From NCBI GenBank assembly GCA_023150945.1, contig JAKLJX010000015.1, positions 1-64,000 on the forward strand: a stretch of DNA of 64,000 nt. Reading direction: 5' to 3'. Shown here in pieces: positions 23,267-32,760 of this stretch. Origin of the DNA: a bacterium (GTDB lineage Bacteria > Zhuqueibacterota > Zhuqueibacteria > Zhuqueibacterales > Zhuqueibacteraceae). Both the position numbers and the translations under genes were made by a program. A model generated the notes under the pieces. The model was not told the DNA's origin. It was given only the letters and a program-made list of their open reading frames with translations, and did not search any database. Position 1 is the first letter of the stretch, and every line of letters starts with the position of its first letter.

Positions 23267-24466
23267 ATGAAGATTGATTGTAGTAATCTCTCAGCTTTGG
23301 ATGTGGGACGGCTGCTTGATATTGTGGCGTTGGTCTTCAGTGGATCTGTTTTTTTGCTCATAGTATCTTTCTCTATAACGACCGATCTACAAGCGCATGC
23401 TGGTATAGCCACCATTATGATTGCAGAGGGAATTCCACCAGGCAATTTCCTCTATTATCTCCTCATTTCACTGCTCTCTGGTTTTTCCACTGATCTTCAA
23501 ATACTCTACTATAGCTCATGCGTTGTGTTAGCTCTTTCCGTTCTACTTAAGTGTCTTATAACTAGAAAGATTGTTCTCGTTGAACTTTTCAAGAGCGGGA
23601 TAGATGGACAGCAGGGTTGCCAAAAAAGGAATATGATTTTTCTGCTTGTCGCGCTACTTTGCATGTCTCTATTAGCTCACAACTACCCTATCTGCTCTAT
23701 CAAATTGTACCTTGGCCAATTTCCTCCAAATTTGTGGCACAACTCTACAACGATTTTCCTAATGCCATTTGCACTCATGCTTTTTTACAAGTCATATGTC
23801 TATCTCAGGGACGGTGAGCTCAAGATACTGTCACAGGTTTTGATATTGTCCCTCGCAAATATTCTCATTAAACCGAGTTATTGCTTTGTCTTTGTAGTCA
23901 TCTTTCCAATTTTTGCTGCTTTTCGCTTTGGTATTTCAAACAAGTCATTGGCAGCTATTTCAATTGCCATACTCGTTGCTGCGCTCATCGGGCTACAATA
24001 CTTCTACATATACAAATACGCAACTATCTTTGATCTTTCAGCATCGACAGGCAGGAGTGACATAAAAATTGCTTTTCTAAGAGTCTGGAGGCATTTCTCC
24101 GATAATATGGTACACTCTTTGTTGTCTTCTTTGGTCTTTCCGCTTGTTTCTCTTGCCTTCTATTTCAGGAAATTGATCTCAAGTCTATTCTATAGATACG
24201 CGGTTGCTTCCTTTTCAATGGGGCTCTTGATTTTCATGTTCGTTGCTGAGTCTGGCGGCAGGGAATTTCATGGGAACTTCGTCTGGCAGGTGATCATCTG
24301 TAACTACCTATTGTTTATGGCTACCTTGACTCAAGTTGCCGAACCTATACTTGTATCCAACACCTTCAGCACGCGTGCAAAACTAGTTGTCCTTTCATTG
24401 GCGGGGCACTGCGGCTTCGGGTTGGCATATCTCGCAAAAATCATGATTCTAAGAAACTACTATTGA
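23267..24466 (+). CDS. A+T-rich multi-spanning membrane protein, unknown
   Basis: A 399-residue protein with about ten hydrophobic segments (for example IVALVFSGSVFLLIVSFSI, FLYYLLISLLSGF, MIFLLVALLCMSLL and LAAISIAILVAALIGLQYF). I do not recognise a signature motif. Position and topology suggest a Wzy-type polymerase or a polyprenyl-linked sugar transferase, but another Wzy candidate exists at 42.5 kb. Its strongly A+T-rich coding text differs from the rest of the locus and points to recent acquisition. Its start follows the aminotransferase by 36 nt. Confidence 0.7.
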   Translation: MKIDCSNLSALDVGRLLDIVALVFSGSVFLLIVSFSITTDLQAHAGIATIMIAEGIPPGNFLYYLLISLLSGFSTDLQILYYSSCVVLALSVLLKCLITRKIVLVELFKSGIDGQQGCQKRNMIFLLVALLCMSLLAHNYPICSIKLYLGQFPPNLWHNSTTIFLMPFALMLFYKSYVYLRDGELKILSQVLILSLANILIKPSYCFVFVVIFPIFAAFRFGISNKSLAAISIAILVAALIGLQYFYIYKYATIFDLSASTGRSDIKIAFLRVWRHFSDNMVHSLLSSLVFPLVSLAFYFRKLISSLFYRYAVASFSMGLLIFMFVAESGGREFHGNFVWQVIICNYLLFMATLTQVAEPILVSNTFSTRAKLVVLSLAGHCGFGLAYLAKIMILRNYY

Positions 24467-25367
24467 TTTCCGAATGTATGCCAATAAGCAACCCAGCGTT
24501 TCGTATCATTATTGCGTTTCCTCAATTCATCCATGTGTTGATCTACTCTACGCTTGGGACTTTAGATTTCTGGCCTAGTTATTTGTTACTGGAGCTCTGC
24601 TCAAGGCCGCTATGCGCCTATCCCCAAACCTATCAGGTACTCATTGTAATATCAACGCAAAAGAGATGGGAAATGACCCCATGTTTTTTATCTTTGCCCA
24701 TCTGGCGGATAAGAATACAACGAAGGCGATTTCATTAGTCATGTTCTGTTCCGCCATCTAGCAGTGAAAGCGATAACTTGGGTTTCTTTGATACTCAGAA
24801 GACCTATTATCTTGATCATCCAAGATTCACCACGGAGACGCAGAGTCTGTTGAGAATTCAGGCTATCTTGCCTGCGAACTCCGCAACCCTACGGCAATTC
24901 TTGAAATGTGACATTGTGAAGTTATGTCCCGTTCTGGTTTAAGCTGTGTAGCACGTTGCTGCGACGATCCGAGCTTCGGCGATGTAGGTTTAGCCCTTGT
25001 CCAAACACAAATGCCGTTACTATCTTTGTAAGTACAATTACCAAGCGAAAATAATCTGTTCGCGAACACACGATGTTTCATCGAAATCACTGAGATATTT
25101 GCTCGCAAGTACTGCTGTCAGCGGATGACGTGCCTTTCGGTTATTAGACCTTGGCCAGTAGCCTCATCGCCACGGTTCGTGGAAATCGGCTTAGAGTATC
25201 TGCAGCTCAACGGCACTTTGATGATCGCGCTAATGATGAATTGCTACTTCCAGCCCTGGCCGATTATGTGATTACGGTTGCGTAGAATCAAACATTGCAG
25301 ACGTTTAATTCTGAGAATACGGTTCGGTTCTGGGAGTTTTTCCAATCTGCAAAGGAACACTGCATTG
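24467..25367. other. Gene-free, A+T-richer gap
   Basis: About 900 bp with no convincing gene. Only short open frames are present (such as 24463-24738 plus and 24863-25108 minus), without family resemblance. Text near 24826-24850 (CACCACGGAGACGCAGAG) belongs to a short intergenic repeat also seen near 42.3 kb. The length and composition are those of a decayed gene or of an insertion scar between two A+T-rich membrane-protein genes. Confidence 0.45.
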
Positions 25368-26813
25368 ATGGAAAACCATTTCAAACATGAGTGCCTTGAC
25401 TCTCTATTTGTTCTTACTATGGCGGTCGTCATACGCCTAGCTCTGAACGGTTTTTACTTCCAAGACTATACCCAAAGTGATGGTGTTGATTATCACAATA
25501 TCGCCGTAAACATCGTGCAAGGGCACGGCTATTCGAAGGATACGAGGGAGCCGTATCGGCCTTTCTTCTTTCGAGAGCCGGCCTATCCGCTCTTTCTCGC
25601 TGGAGTCTATGCACTAGTTGACTTCGCAGGATTTACGCCTGCGTATTTGTTGACAGCCGAGTATGACCTTACTGCACACCCCGAGATCTATTGGGCCAGG
25701 ATCGCCCAGTGTATGCTTGGCGCCTTAACTTGCTTGATTCTTTATTTGACTTTGCGCTTGGTCCTGCAGCCACGTGTTGCCTTTGTGATCGCACTGCTGT
25801 TTAGCGCCTATCTACCGCTGGCTGTCTATACCACAATGCTCATGCGCGAGACTTTGCAGACATTTGCCGTCGTGTGCATGAACTACTTTTTCGCAAAATT
25901 TCTACTGACTCGCAAAATGATTAATTTAGTTTTCTTTGCCCTGGCGTGGGCATTGTCGAACATGACATTGCAGGTCACCGTTTTGATTGGCATTCTGTCT
26001 TTCGTCTTCCTACTCTATCGGACACGCAGTCTGCGTTCCAGCGTCGCATACATAGCGCTGGCTGCCGCCCTCATGTTTGTTGTCATTTCGCCGTGGCTCG
26101 TGCGCAGCTATTCCTTCTATCCTGATGTCAGAATAGTGCAAAGCTTGGGTGTGAGCATTACACCACAGGCAGCCCAATATTCGGGATACCTGGGAAAATT
26201 GCACGAGCGAGGAGTGCTGCCTGCGGACTCAGTGACAGCACTGCGGCGCAAATGGTATGCTTTGTCAGAATGGGAGAAGTTTGAGTGGTCTTTTGCTGGC
26301 CGATTTGATTCATTGCGCGCGGAATTGCCAAAAGTCTCTTTTGATTTGTATGACGAGTGTGCGCACTATCTGGACTATTTTCGCAGGGGCTGGATCGAAA
26401 GCTTATGGTTCATCGATGTGCAGGGGGGAGGCTCGCGCATGAACTTGCGGCCCCATTCGAAATACTTGCGCGCCGGTGAGTACGCCCTCTTCGGTCTGAG
26501 CCTGGCCGGGTTTATGTTTGGTTATTTGGCTATCCCTGGAGTGTTTCTCTATGCCCGACGCCTCTGGCCGATTCTACTCATGTTCTTCTATTTTGTGCCA
26601 CTTTCCATTTTCATCGCAGATGAAACCAGGCGCATGCTGCCGGTTCATGGCTACGTCTTCATGTTCTCGTGTCTTGCCTGTTGGGAAATCTATCAAAGGC
26701 GCAAAAAGAGAAAGATGGATGTTAGCGTTGACGTTGGTTTGATCTCAGGAGAAGCCGGAAAGAACTCTGACCCGCTTCGCCATTCTTATTCGGCCTTTTG
26801 GGTACGTAAATGA
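25368..26813 (+). CDS. GT39/ArnT-like membrane glycosyltransferase
   Basis: A 481-residue multi-spanning protein like the dolichyl-phosphate-mannose-protein mannosyltransferase/ArnT family (GT-C fold). These enzymes use polyprenyl-phosphate sugars on the outer face of the inner membrane. An acidic first loop (DYTQSDGVDYHNIAVNIVQGHGY) holds the likely catalytic Asp, followed by FFREPAYPLFLAGVYAL, a typical second-loop motif. About ten membrane helices follow, and a soluble stretch occupies roughly 240-350. The start is ATG 25368 with AAAGGA upstream; the open frame's 30 earlier residues look non-coding. It would receive lipid-linked sugar such as that made by the GT2 enzyme. Confidence 0.8.
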   Translation: MENHFKHECLDSLFVLTMAVVIRLALNGFYFQDYTQSDGVDYHNIAVNIVQGHGYSKDTREPYRPFFFREPAYPLFLAGVYALVDFAGFTPAYLLTAEYDLTAHPEIYWARIAQCMLGALTCLILYLTLRLVLQPRVAFVIALLFSAYLPLAVYTTMLMRETLQTFAVVCMNYFFAKFLLTRKMINLVFFALAWALSNMTLQVTVLIGILSFVFLLYRTRSLRSSVAYIALAAALMFVVISPWLVRSYSFYPDVRIVQSLGVSITPQAAQYSGYLGKLHERGVLPADSVTALRRKWYALSEWEKFEWSFAGRFDSLRAELPKVSFDLYDECAHYLDYFRRGWIESLWFIDVQGGGSRMNLRPHSKYLRAGEYALFGLSLAGFMFGYLAIPGVFLYARRLWPILLMFFYFVPLSIFIADETRRMLPVHGYVFMFSCLACWEIYQRRKKRKMDVSVDVGLISGEAGKNSDPLRHSYSAFWVRK

Positions 26814-26865
26814 ATTCTATTGCATTTCGGCTTTTAAGACTTCGTAAGAGAATGGGTGCGCAAGT

Positions 26866-27651
26866 ATGCAAAAGGATGTAGACTTTGAGCGCTATGCCAT
26901 AACACATCGCATGTATGGTTGTATACCATCGTCTCGCAAGTATGTTATGGACACTTATGTCAGACCTGGAATGAAGGTGCTTGATGTCGGCTGTGGTGAT
27001 GGGCAACACTTAGAATACTTGGCTACATCCCTTCCTAAATGTGACCTGTTTGGAACGGAGATCAGCCAAATTCGTGTCGACCGAGTGAACAAGAAAGGGT
27101 TCGCCTGCGCAAAGGTTGATGGCCCACGGCTGCCTTTTCATGATCGGTCATTTGATGCGATTGTTTTTTTTGAGGTAATCGAACACATACCGGAAGCGGA
27201 CGTTGACTTGCTGCTGCGTGAAATTACACGCGTACTCAAGCGCAATGGCGTTGTTGTTGGTTCAACTCCGAACTATCCCATCAAGCGGTACTATGATTTC
27301 TCCCACCGCATTCTGAGTCTGCTCCGACGGATACCGGCATTTGGGGGAAGCGACGCAAAGCCACCTCAAAGTGCTTCGGAGACCTACCCAAACGAGTCAA
27401 CGACCTCTTTGCCGAAAGAAGCAAGAAGGCGTCAACCTTGGTTAATTCATAAGATTGACCGGCTGTTCGCAGACGATCCGACGCATCAATTTTTTTGCAG
27501 TTTCAATCGCATTTATCGCCTTGGCAAGAGTCACTTTCAGGACGTAGAATTGTTCACAACTTTTGAAGCAACTGCCAAGACTGTCGCTATTTCGAGTCCG
27601 ACAAAGTTCTTTTCACATAAAATCGTGTTTGTCTTTAAGAGTTGCAATTGA
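26866..27651 (+). CDS. SAM-dependent methyltransferase (class I)
   Basis: A 261-residue methyltransferase. Motif I is VLDVGCGDGQHLEYLA (about 38-53), the acidic strand follows as LFGTEIS, and the post-motif LPFHDRSFDAIVFFEVIEHIPE is typical of Methyltransf_11 proteins. The C-terminal half (after about 150) is basic and unassigned. In EPS loci such enzymes methylate sugars or cap chains; the acceptor cannot be read from sequence. It is A+T-rich like its left neighbours, and its end runs to just before the flippase gene. Confidence 0.82.
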   Translation: MQKDVDFERYAITHRMYGCIPSSRKYVMDTYVRPGMKVLDVGCGDGQHLEYLATSLPKCDLFGTEISQIRVDRVNKKGFACAKVDGPRLPFHDRSFDAIVFFEVIEHIPEADVDLLLREITRVLKRNGVVVGSTPNYPIKRYYDFSHRILSLLRRIPAFGGSDAKPPQSASETYPNESTTSLPKEARRRQPWLIHKIDRLFADDPTHQFFCSFNRIYRLGKSHFQDVELFTTFEATAKTVAISSPTKFFSHKIVFVFKSCN

Positions 27652-27677
27652 ATTCTGATTCAGCAAGCGTAAGTATA

Positions 27678-29219
27678 ATGGCAACTGCGGCGACCGAGAC
27701 CTTGGTTAGCACCGGTACTGCTGGTTACCTGAAAAAAATTGCCAAAAACGCGGGCATCACTGCCGGCGGGCAATTGCTCAGCCAGGTTCTTGGGCCAATA
27801 ACCGGCATCATTACCACGCGCGCTCTTGGAGCCGAGCTGTACGGCATCTACACGCTCACCACGTATTGGACCAGCATGCTGGCGGACTTTTCCACGCTGG
27901 GTTTTGCCGGCATGCTCACGCGTTTTTCCGCCAGCTACAAGGGCGAAGGCAGGCTTGACAAGGCCAAGGGCGCGATTCTGCTATCACTCAAGATTGCGCT
28001 CCTCGTGGGCGGTCTTTTAGCGCTGAGTCTGGCGCTGTTCGCAGAACCATTCTGCCGCTACATTATAAAACAGCCCGGCTATGCCCACGCCTTTCGTTTC
28101 GTCAGCGTCGCCGTTCTGCTCACCGCCGCCTATAGTATTTTCCTGGCAGCGTTGAATGGCCTGCAGCAGCAGGGCTATGCTGTCCTGGCCAATTCCGTCG
28201 CCTCAAACTTGATGAAGCTGGTCAGCCTGGTGGTCTTGCTCGCCTGTGGTCTGCAGCTCTATGCGGCGCTAGCGTCGAGTCTGCTGCAGGATCTCATCAT
28301 TCTCGTTTTGGCGGGGTTTTTTCTCGTCAAGGTTTTCCCCGGGCTGCGCGATCACAACCTGCCGGCAACGATTGAAAAGAAAAAATTGTGGAAATTCTCC
28401 GGCACCCTGTTCGCCACCAGCCTGTTCAACAAGCACACGTTTCAACTGGACGTCCTATTCTTGGGTTTGTTTTGCCAGCCGGTGGAAGTGGGCCTGTATG
28501 CCGTGGCGTTGCGGCTGCAGCCGTTGATCTACATGCCGCATGTCGCCATCATGCAAATCTTTGGACCCATTGTTGCGGAATTGCACGCCCGCCGGCAACA
28601 CAATGAAATGGCAAAACTCTACAAAACCGTAACGAAATGGACAACAGCTTTTAGTCTCCCCATTTTCTTGACAATCGTGCTGTTCTATGAGCCGATCTTG
28701 AGCATTTTTGGCAAAGAATTTCACGGCGCGGTGGTGGCTCTGCTTATCCTCGGTGTTGGGAATTTTTTCGCTGATATGTTCGGTATGAGTGGTCAGATCC
28801 TGACCATGATCGGCAAGCCCGGCGTCAATCTCGCCAACGCCGTTGTGATCACGGTGTTTAGTGTAACACTCTATCTTCTTTTGATCCCTCACAAAGGTAT
28901 CGTTGGCGCTGCGGTAGCATATGCTGTCACGCATGGCGTCATCAACGTGGTGCGCTTGTTTGAGGTCCGTCATTTTCTCAACATTCACCCCTTCAAAGCG
29001 AGCTTGTGGAAAGTGCCTTTTGCCGCCGGACTTGCTTTGCTAGGTGTGCTCGGATTGCGGAGCGATTGGTTTTTCATGGCGCCGCCGCTTTGGTTTCTGC
29101 AGCTTGTCGCTTTCTGGTGCGTTTATGCTGCAACGGTGTATATGCTTCGCCTTGACGCCGATGATTTGGTGGTTGTGCGTGCCCTCCACCGAAAGTTCTT
29201 TCGCGGCAGGATCCGATGA
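27678..29219 (+). CDS. Wzx-type polysaccharide flippase (MOP superfamily)
   Basis: A 513-residue protein with 12-14 hydrophobic segments, beginning with the family opening ITAGGQLLSQVLGPITGIITTRALGAELYG. It would flip the lipid-linked repeat unit across the inner membrane. Segment pairs such as ALLVGGLLALSLALFAEPF and FVSVAVLLTAAYSIFLAALN are seen throughout, and FADMFGMSGQILTMIGKPG is a usual central motif. The ATG at 27678 is chosen over a TTG at 27642 that overlaps the methyltransferase end. G+C rises again here. Its stop overlaps the next start as ATGATG. Confidence 0.93.
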   Translation: MATAATETLVSTGTAGYLKKIAKNAGITAGGQLLSQVLGPITGIITTRALGAELYGIYTLTTYWTSMLADFSTLGFAGMLTRFSASYKGEGRLDKAKGAILLSLKIALLVGGLLALSLALFAEPFCRYIIKQPGYAHAFRFVSVAVLLTAAYSIFLAALNGLQQQGYAVLANSVASNLMKLVSLVVLLACGLQLYAALASSLLQDLIILVLAGFFLVKVFPGLRDHNLPATIEKKKLWKFSGTLFATSLFNKHTFQLDVLFLGLFCQPVEVGLYAVALRLQPLIYMPHVAIMQIFGPIVAELHARRQHNEMAKLYKTVTKWTTAFSLPIFLTIVLFYEPILSIFGKEFHGAVVALLILGVGNFFADMFGMSGQILTMIGKPGVNLANAVVITVFSVTLYLLLIPHKGIVGAAVAYAVTHGVINVVRLFEVRHFLNIHPFKASLWKVPFAAGLALLGVLGLRSDWFFMAPPLWFLQLVAFWCVYAATVYMLRLDADDLVVVRALHRKFFRGRIR

Positions 29220-30334
29220 TGCATATCGAACGCATTGACACGCTTGCCGAGTTTGCGAGCCTGCGCGAGGAATGGAATGACCTGCTCTCCGCTTCCGGTT
29301 CTGAAAACATTCACATGCAGCACGAGTGGCTCTGGACTTGGATAAGTTCTCTTGGGAAAGGATGTGATTTTCTTGTTTTACGCATCCGATCTGGAGGTGA
29401 AACGATTGGTTTTGCACCACTGAAGTTTCGCACAGTAAAATTGCACGGCTTCTTACCCTATCGGCAAATAGTTTTTCTCGGGCATCCGGAGATTGATTTT
29501 GGCGATTTTATCATAACAAGGAACCGTGCAGAAGTGTTCGAAGGCATTTTCTCTTATCTTCGGCAGAAATGCTTTTGGGGCGAAATTCTGCTGCACAATA
29601 TTCCTTCCATATCGCCCAACCTTCCGGCACTTCAAAGCGTCCTGCCGTCTACCTTCCCGGCTTATGAGCTGGCGCCCCAGAAGCCCTGCTATTTCATTGC
29701 CTTGGAGAACCGATTGTGGAGCGAGTTTTATCGCCAAACAAGCAAGAAGTTTGTGCAACGTGACTTGAATCGGTTGAATAATCATTATGCTCGTCTCTCG
29801 TGGCGCGTTGAGGATTGGAGCTCAGAACATGTAACAAAGGTGTTGCCAATTTTGGGAAAGTTGCACCAAGCGAGCCAGATGAGAAAGGGACGATCTTCGC
29901 GGTATAACGAACAAAATTATCTTGAATTCATGAATCGTGTGTTGACAGAATTATCTCAGAAAAAGTGGATGCGGATATATGTGCTTACAATTGCTGAGCA
30001 GCCAGCGGCATTTATGCTGGGTTTCGATTATAGAAAAATTTTTTATTGGTGGAACACGGGCTTTGACCCATCATTTGATAAGCTTTCCCCGACAAAGTTT
30101 TTGCTTTTTCAAGTCCTGCAAGAAGGTTTTAGCAGCCAACGATGGCGTGAATTCAACTTTATGCAAGGTGGCACAGCTTATAAGCAGCGCTGGACTTCAA
30201 CTTTCTATCCGCTTCTTCAGTTACGCCTGTTGAATTCTCGCGGGCCATATGGCGTCCTCAACAATTTTCGTCGACGAAAGAAGAACCTCCTTCTCGGGCA
30301 AGCTGATCCAATAGCTGGTGATGATAGAATCTAG
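29216..30334 (+). CDS. CelD/BcsL-type GNAT acyltransferase
   Basis: A 372-residue member of the Acetyltransf_6 (CelD/FemAB-like) group, a double GNAT fold used to acylate or aminoacylate polysaccharides. The start MMHIERIDTLAEFASLREEWNDLLS and the later strand pattern PAAFMLGFDYRKIFYWWNTGFDP, then LSPTKFLLFQVLQEGF, are characteristic. The donor is probably acetyl-CoA or another acyl-CoA. The ATG overlaps the Wzx stop, and its own TAG overlaps the GTG start of the deacetylase gene. A+T-rich again relative to Wzx. Confidence 0.82.
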   Translation: MMHIERIDTLAEFASLREEWNDLLSASGSENIHMQHEWLWTWISSLGKGCDFLVLRIRSGGETIGFAPLKFRTVKLHGFLPYRQIVFLGHPEIDFGDFIITRNRAEVFEGIFSYLRQKCFWGEILLHNIPSISPNLPALQSVLPSTFPAYELAPQKPCYFIALENRLWSEFYRQTSKKFVQRDLNRLNNHYARLSWRVEDWSSEHVTKVLPILGKLHQASQMRKGRSSRYNEQNYLEFMNRVLTELSQKKWMRIYVLTIAEQPAAFMLGFDYRKIFYWWNTGFDPSFDKLSPTKFLLFQVLQEGFSSQRWREFNFMQGGTAYKQRWTSTFYPLLQLRLLNSRGPYGVLNNFRRRKKNLLLGQADPIAGDDRI

Positions 30335-31338
30335 TGAATGCGCCTGCCCGAATTGTTCTTACAATCACCATCGACACCGAATGCGACAAAGGGTTGCGCT
30401 GGCGCGTGCAAAAGCCGATGCGATTCGAGGCCGTCAACCGTGGCATTCCTGAACGGCTGCAGCCTTTGTTCGAGCGTTACGGCATCAAGGCCACCTACCT
30501 GCTCAGCCCCGAAGTAATTGCCGACGCCGATTCGGTGGCCACGCTTCAGCGCCTGGGTGGAAAAGTGGAATTGGGGACGCACCTTCATGGCGAATACATC
30601 GAGCCCCAGGCTGATTGGGAGGCGGAGGCGACGGCCGCCTTTCAATCACAGTATTCCCCGGAGATTGAGCGGCAAAAACTGGAAAATCTCACGCTGGCCT
30701 TCACGCGCGCGTTTGGTTACGCACCCACCTCTTTTCGCGCCGGTCGCTTTGGCATCGGCCGGCAATCCCTACCAACGCTGCAGGAGTTGGGTTATCGCGT
30801 CGATTCCAGTGTAACGCCGTTTATGGCCTGGCATGCAGACGCCTCGCATGGGGTCAATTTTCTCGGTGCGCCACAACAACCTTACTATCCGTCTGATATT
30901 GACTTTCGCAAAGCCGGTTCACTTCGGATTCTCGAAGTGCCTGTGACGGTGCACAACTACTTTTGGCACCGCATTCCCGGCTTTGTGCTGCGTTGTTTGA
31001 ATCCACTCAACCGCTATCAGAGCTTCTTGATGGGCAAGATTCTGAAAGTGCAGAAGAAAACCACATGGTTTCGGCCGACCTATGCCAGCGGTGAGCAGAT
31101 GATTGATCTGGTGCGCAACCTGATCGGCCTAAAGCATGCAGGCCAACCCTGCGTACTGAATATGATGTTCCACAATGTCGAGTTTTGGCCCGGCGCGAGT
31201 CCCTATGCCGCCACGGAAAAGGAAGTCAACGAATTGCTTTCCCGCATTGAGCGAGTTCTGGCCTGTCTGCGGACAGAGTATGAGGTCAAGAGCCTTGGCT
31301 TGAGTGAGTTGTATGGTGCATATTCGTCGCGGAACTGA
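30334..31338 (+). CDS. Polysaccharide deacetylase-like (NodB-fold) protein
   Basis: A 334-residue protein with the NodB-type barrel. The first motif VLTITIDTECD carries the catalytic and metal-binding Asp pair. The HxxxH-like motif is seen as GTHLHGEYIE, and FRAGRFGIGRQSLPTLQELGYRVDSS corresponds to motif 3. It would remove N- or O-acyl groups from a lipid-linked glycan. The start is GTG at 30334, sharing one base with the previous TAG. Next to an acyltransferase gene it suggests tuned acylation of the polymer. Confidence 0.82.
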   Translation: MNAPARIVLTITIDTECDKGLRWRVQKPMRFEAVNRGIPERLQPLFERYGIKATYLLSPEVIADADSVATLQRLGGKVELGTHLHGEYIEPQADWEAEATAAFQSQYSPEIERQKLENLTLAFTRAFGYAPTSFRAGRFGIGRQSLPTLQELGYRVDSSVTPFMAWHADASHGVNFLGAPQQPYYPSDIDFRKAGSLRILEVPVTVHNYFWHRIPGFVLRCLNPLNRYQSFLMGKILKVQKKTTWFRPTYASGEQMIDLVRNLIGLKHAGQPCVLNMMFHNVEFWPGASPYAATEKEVNELLSRIERVLACLRTEYEVKSLGLSELYGAYSSRN

Positions 31339-31348
31339 GGAGAGAAGA

Positions 31349-32698
31349 ATGCCCAAGCGTATCCGGCCTTTGCCGATGCCGATCAAGGTTCTCAACATAA
31401 CTCCCAACGGCAGCATTGGCGGCCGCGAACGCCAGTTGTTTTTACTCTCGAAGGAATTCCAGCGATATGGCGACGTGGTTTTTGACACGCTTTTTCTTCA
31501 GCCGGAAGGCCCGTTTTATGAGAAAACAGTGCAGCATCAGATCAAGGCCCACATCTTGCGGTTTCATCGTTCGGATCCACGTCGTGTTTTGAGATTGTGG
31601 CAGATATTCCGGCAGTATGACATCTTGAACTTCTGGGGTGTGAACAACTTGTGTTTTGCGGTTGCACTTCTGACCAGAAAAAACATCGTTTTCTGCCTGC
31701 AAGGAACACGGGCAATTCTGGGCAAGAGTATTCGAAGCCTGGTGGGGCATTTCTTCAATGAGTACTTTGGCCGTCTCGGTAAATCAGTGACGGATGATGC
31801 TCCATCCAAAATAGCCGCAAACGAAACCGCACCACGTAACGACGCGATTTCTGGAATCTTTCCTACTGCACTAAAATGGTCAGGCGCAAAGAGACTGATC
31901 AATCGAGAGATTCTTCGTGCTTTCCTGCACCGTTGCAGTAGAGTCATCGTTCCTTCCAGATACCTTTTGGAGTTCTGCCAAAACTACTTTGGCCTAGCAA
32001 CTCAGAATATCGCCATCATTCACAACGCCTTTGACCCGAATGAAATTGTATTGAACAAATCCAGGTCAGTGGTTCGCGCTGAACTTGGGTTGCGCCAAGA
32101 ATGTTTTGTGGTTGGGACGGCAGCCAGATTTGACCCTAGAAAAAGGCTGGACCGCCTGGTGAAAACCATGAGCCTGCTGCCCGCGGAAATAGACGTGAAA
32201 GCGGTGATTTTTGGTGACGGCGAACCGGCCATGGCGCAGAGCCTGGTACGTCAAATGGAAGAGCTGGGGGTGCGTTCACGCATTCTGCTGCCGGGATTTA
32301 GGACTGATATTTTTGGCTATCTGAATGCCATTGATTTCTTTGTGCTACCCTCGGATAGCGAGGGAATGGGGCTGGCGATCGTGGAATCCCTTTTCCTAAA
32401 GCTGCCAACAGCGGTTTTTGCTGATGGCGGCGGCGTCCACGAAGTGATCAAGGACGGCGAAACTGGTTTTGTGGTGAAAGATGAAAAAGCGCTTGCGAGC
32501 CTCATTCAAAATCTCTATTCGGACAGGCTCGCCAGCCAGACGATAGTTGCCCGCGGCTTACGCCATGTCCTTGATCATTTCACAGTAGCCAAAACTGCCC
32601 TCGAGTATCGGCGCACCTTCACGGCATTGATGGAGGCTCAGCACCCATCATTGGTCCATGGCAAGGTAGCCCGAGTTGCCTCAGCGCCTGTTGCCTAA
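31349..32698 (+). CDS. GT4 glycosyltransferase
   Basis: A 449-residue GT-B glycosyltransferase. The N-terminal domain starts with IKVLNITPNGSIGGRERQLFLL. The C-terminal donor domain holds VGTAARFDPRKRLDRLVKTM, the GDGE turn, and SDSEGMGLAIVESLFLKLPTAVFADGGGVHE with the EX7E motif. An insert of about 60 residues (140-200, YFGRLGKSVTDDAPSK onward) is unusual. The ATG at 31349 follows GAGGAGAG. Donor and acceptor sugars are unknown. Confidence 0.9.
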   Translation: MPKRIRPLPMPIKVLNITPNGSIGGRERQLFLLSKEFQRYGDVVFDTLFLQPEGPFYEKTVQHQIKAHILRFHRSDPRRVLRLWQIFRQYDILNFWGVNNLCFAVALLTRKNIVFCLQGTRAILGKSIRSLVGHFFNEYFGRLGKSVTDDAPSKIAANETAPRNDAISGIFPTALKWSGAKRLINREILRAFLHRCSRVIVPSRYLLEFCQNYFGLATQNIAIIHNAFDPNEIVLNKSRSVVRAELGLRQECFVVGTAARFDPRKRLDRLVKTMSLLPAEIDVKAVIFGDGEPAMAQSLVRQMEELGVRSRILLPGFRTDIFGYLNAIDFFVLPSDSEGMGLAIVESLFLKLPTAVFADGGGVHEVIKDGETGFVVKDEKALASLIQNLYSDRLASQTIVARGLRHVLDHFTVAKTALEYRRTFTALMEAQHPSLVHGKVARVASAPVA

Positions 32699-32760
32699 CC
32701 TCATGAAGTTCATGCCCAGTTTGCGCCCGCTTCCCCAAAGCATCGCCTGCACGATTTCCA

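Noticed and set aside
24463-24738. 91-codon plus-strand frame after the membrane protein gene
   Set aside because: No similarity to a known family and no ribosome binding site; it may be random in A+T-rich DNA.
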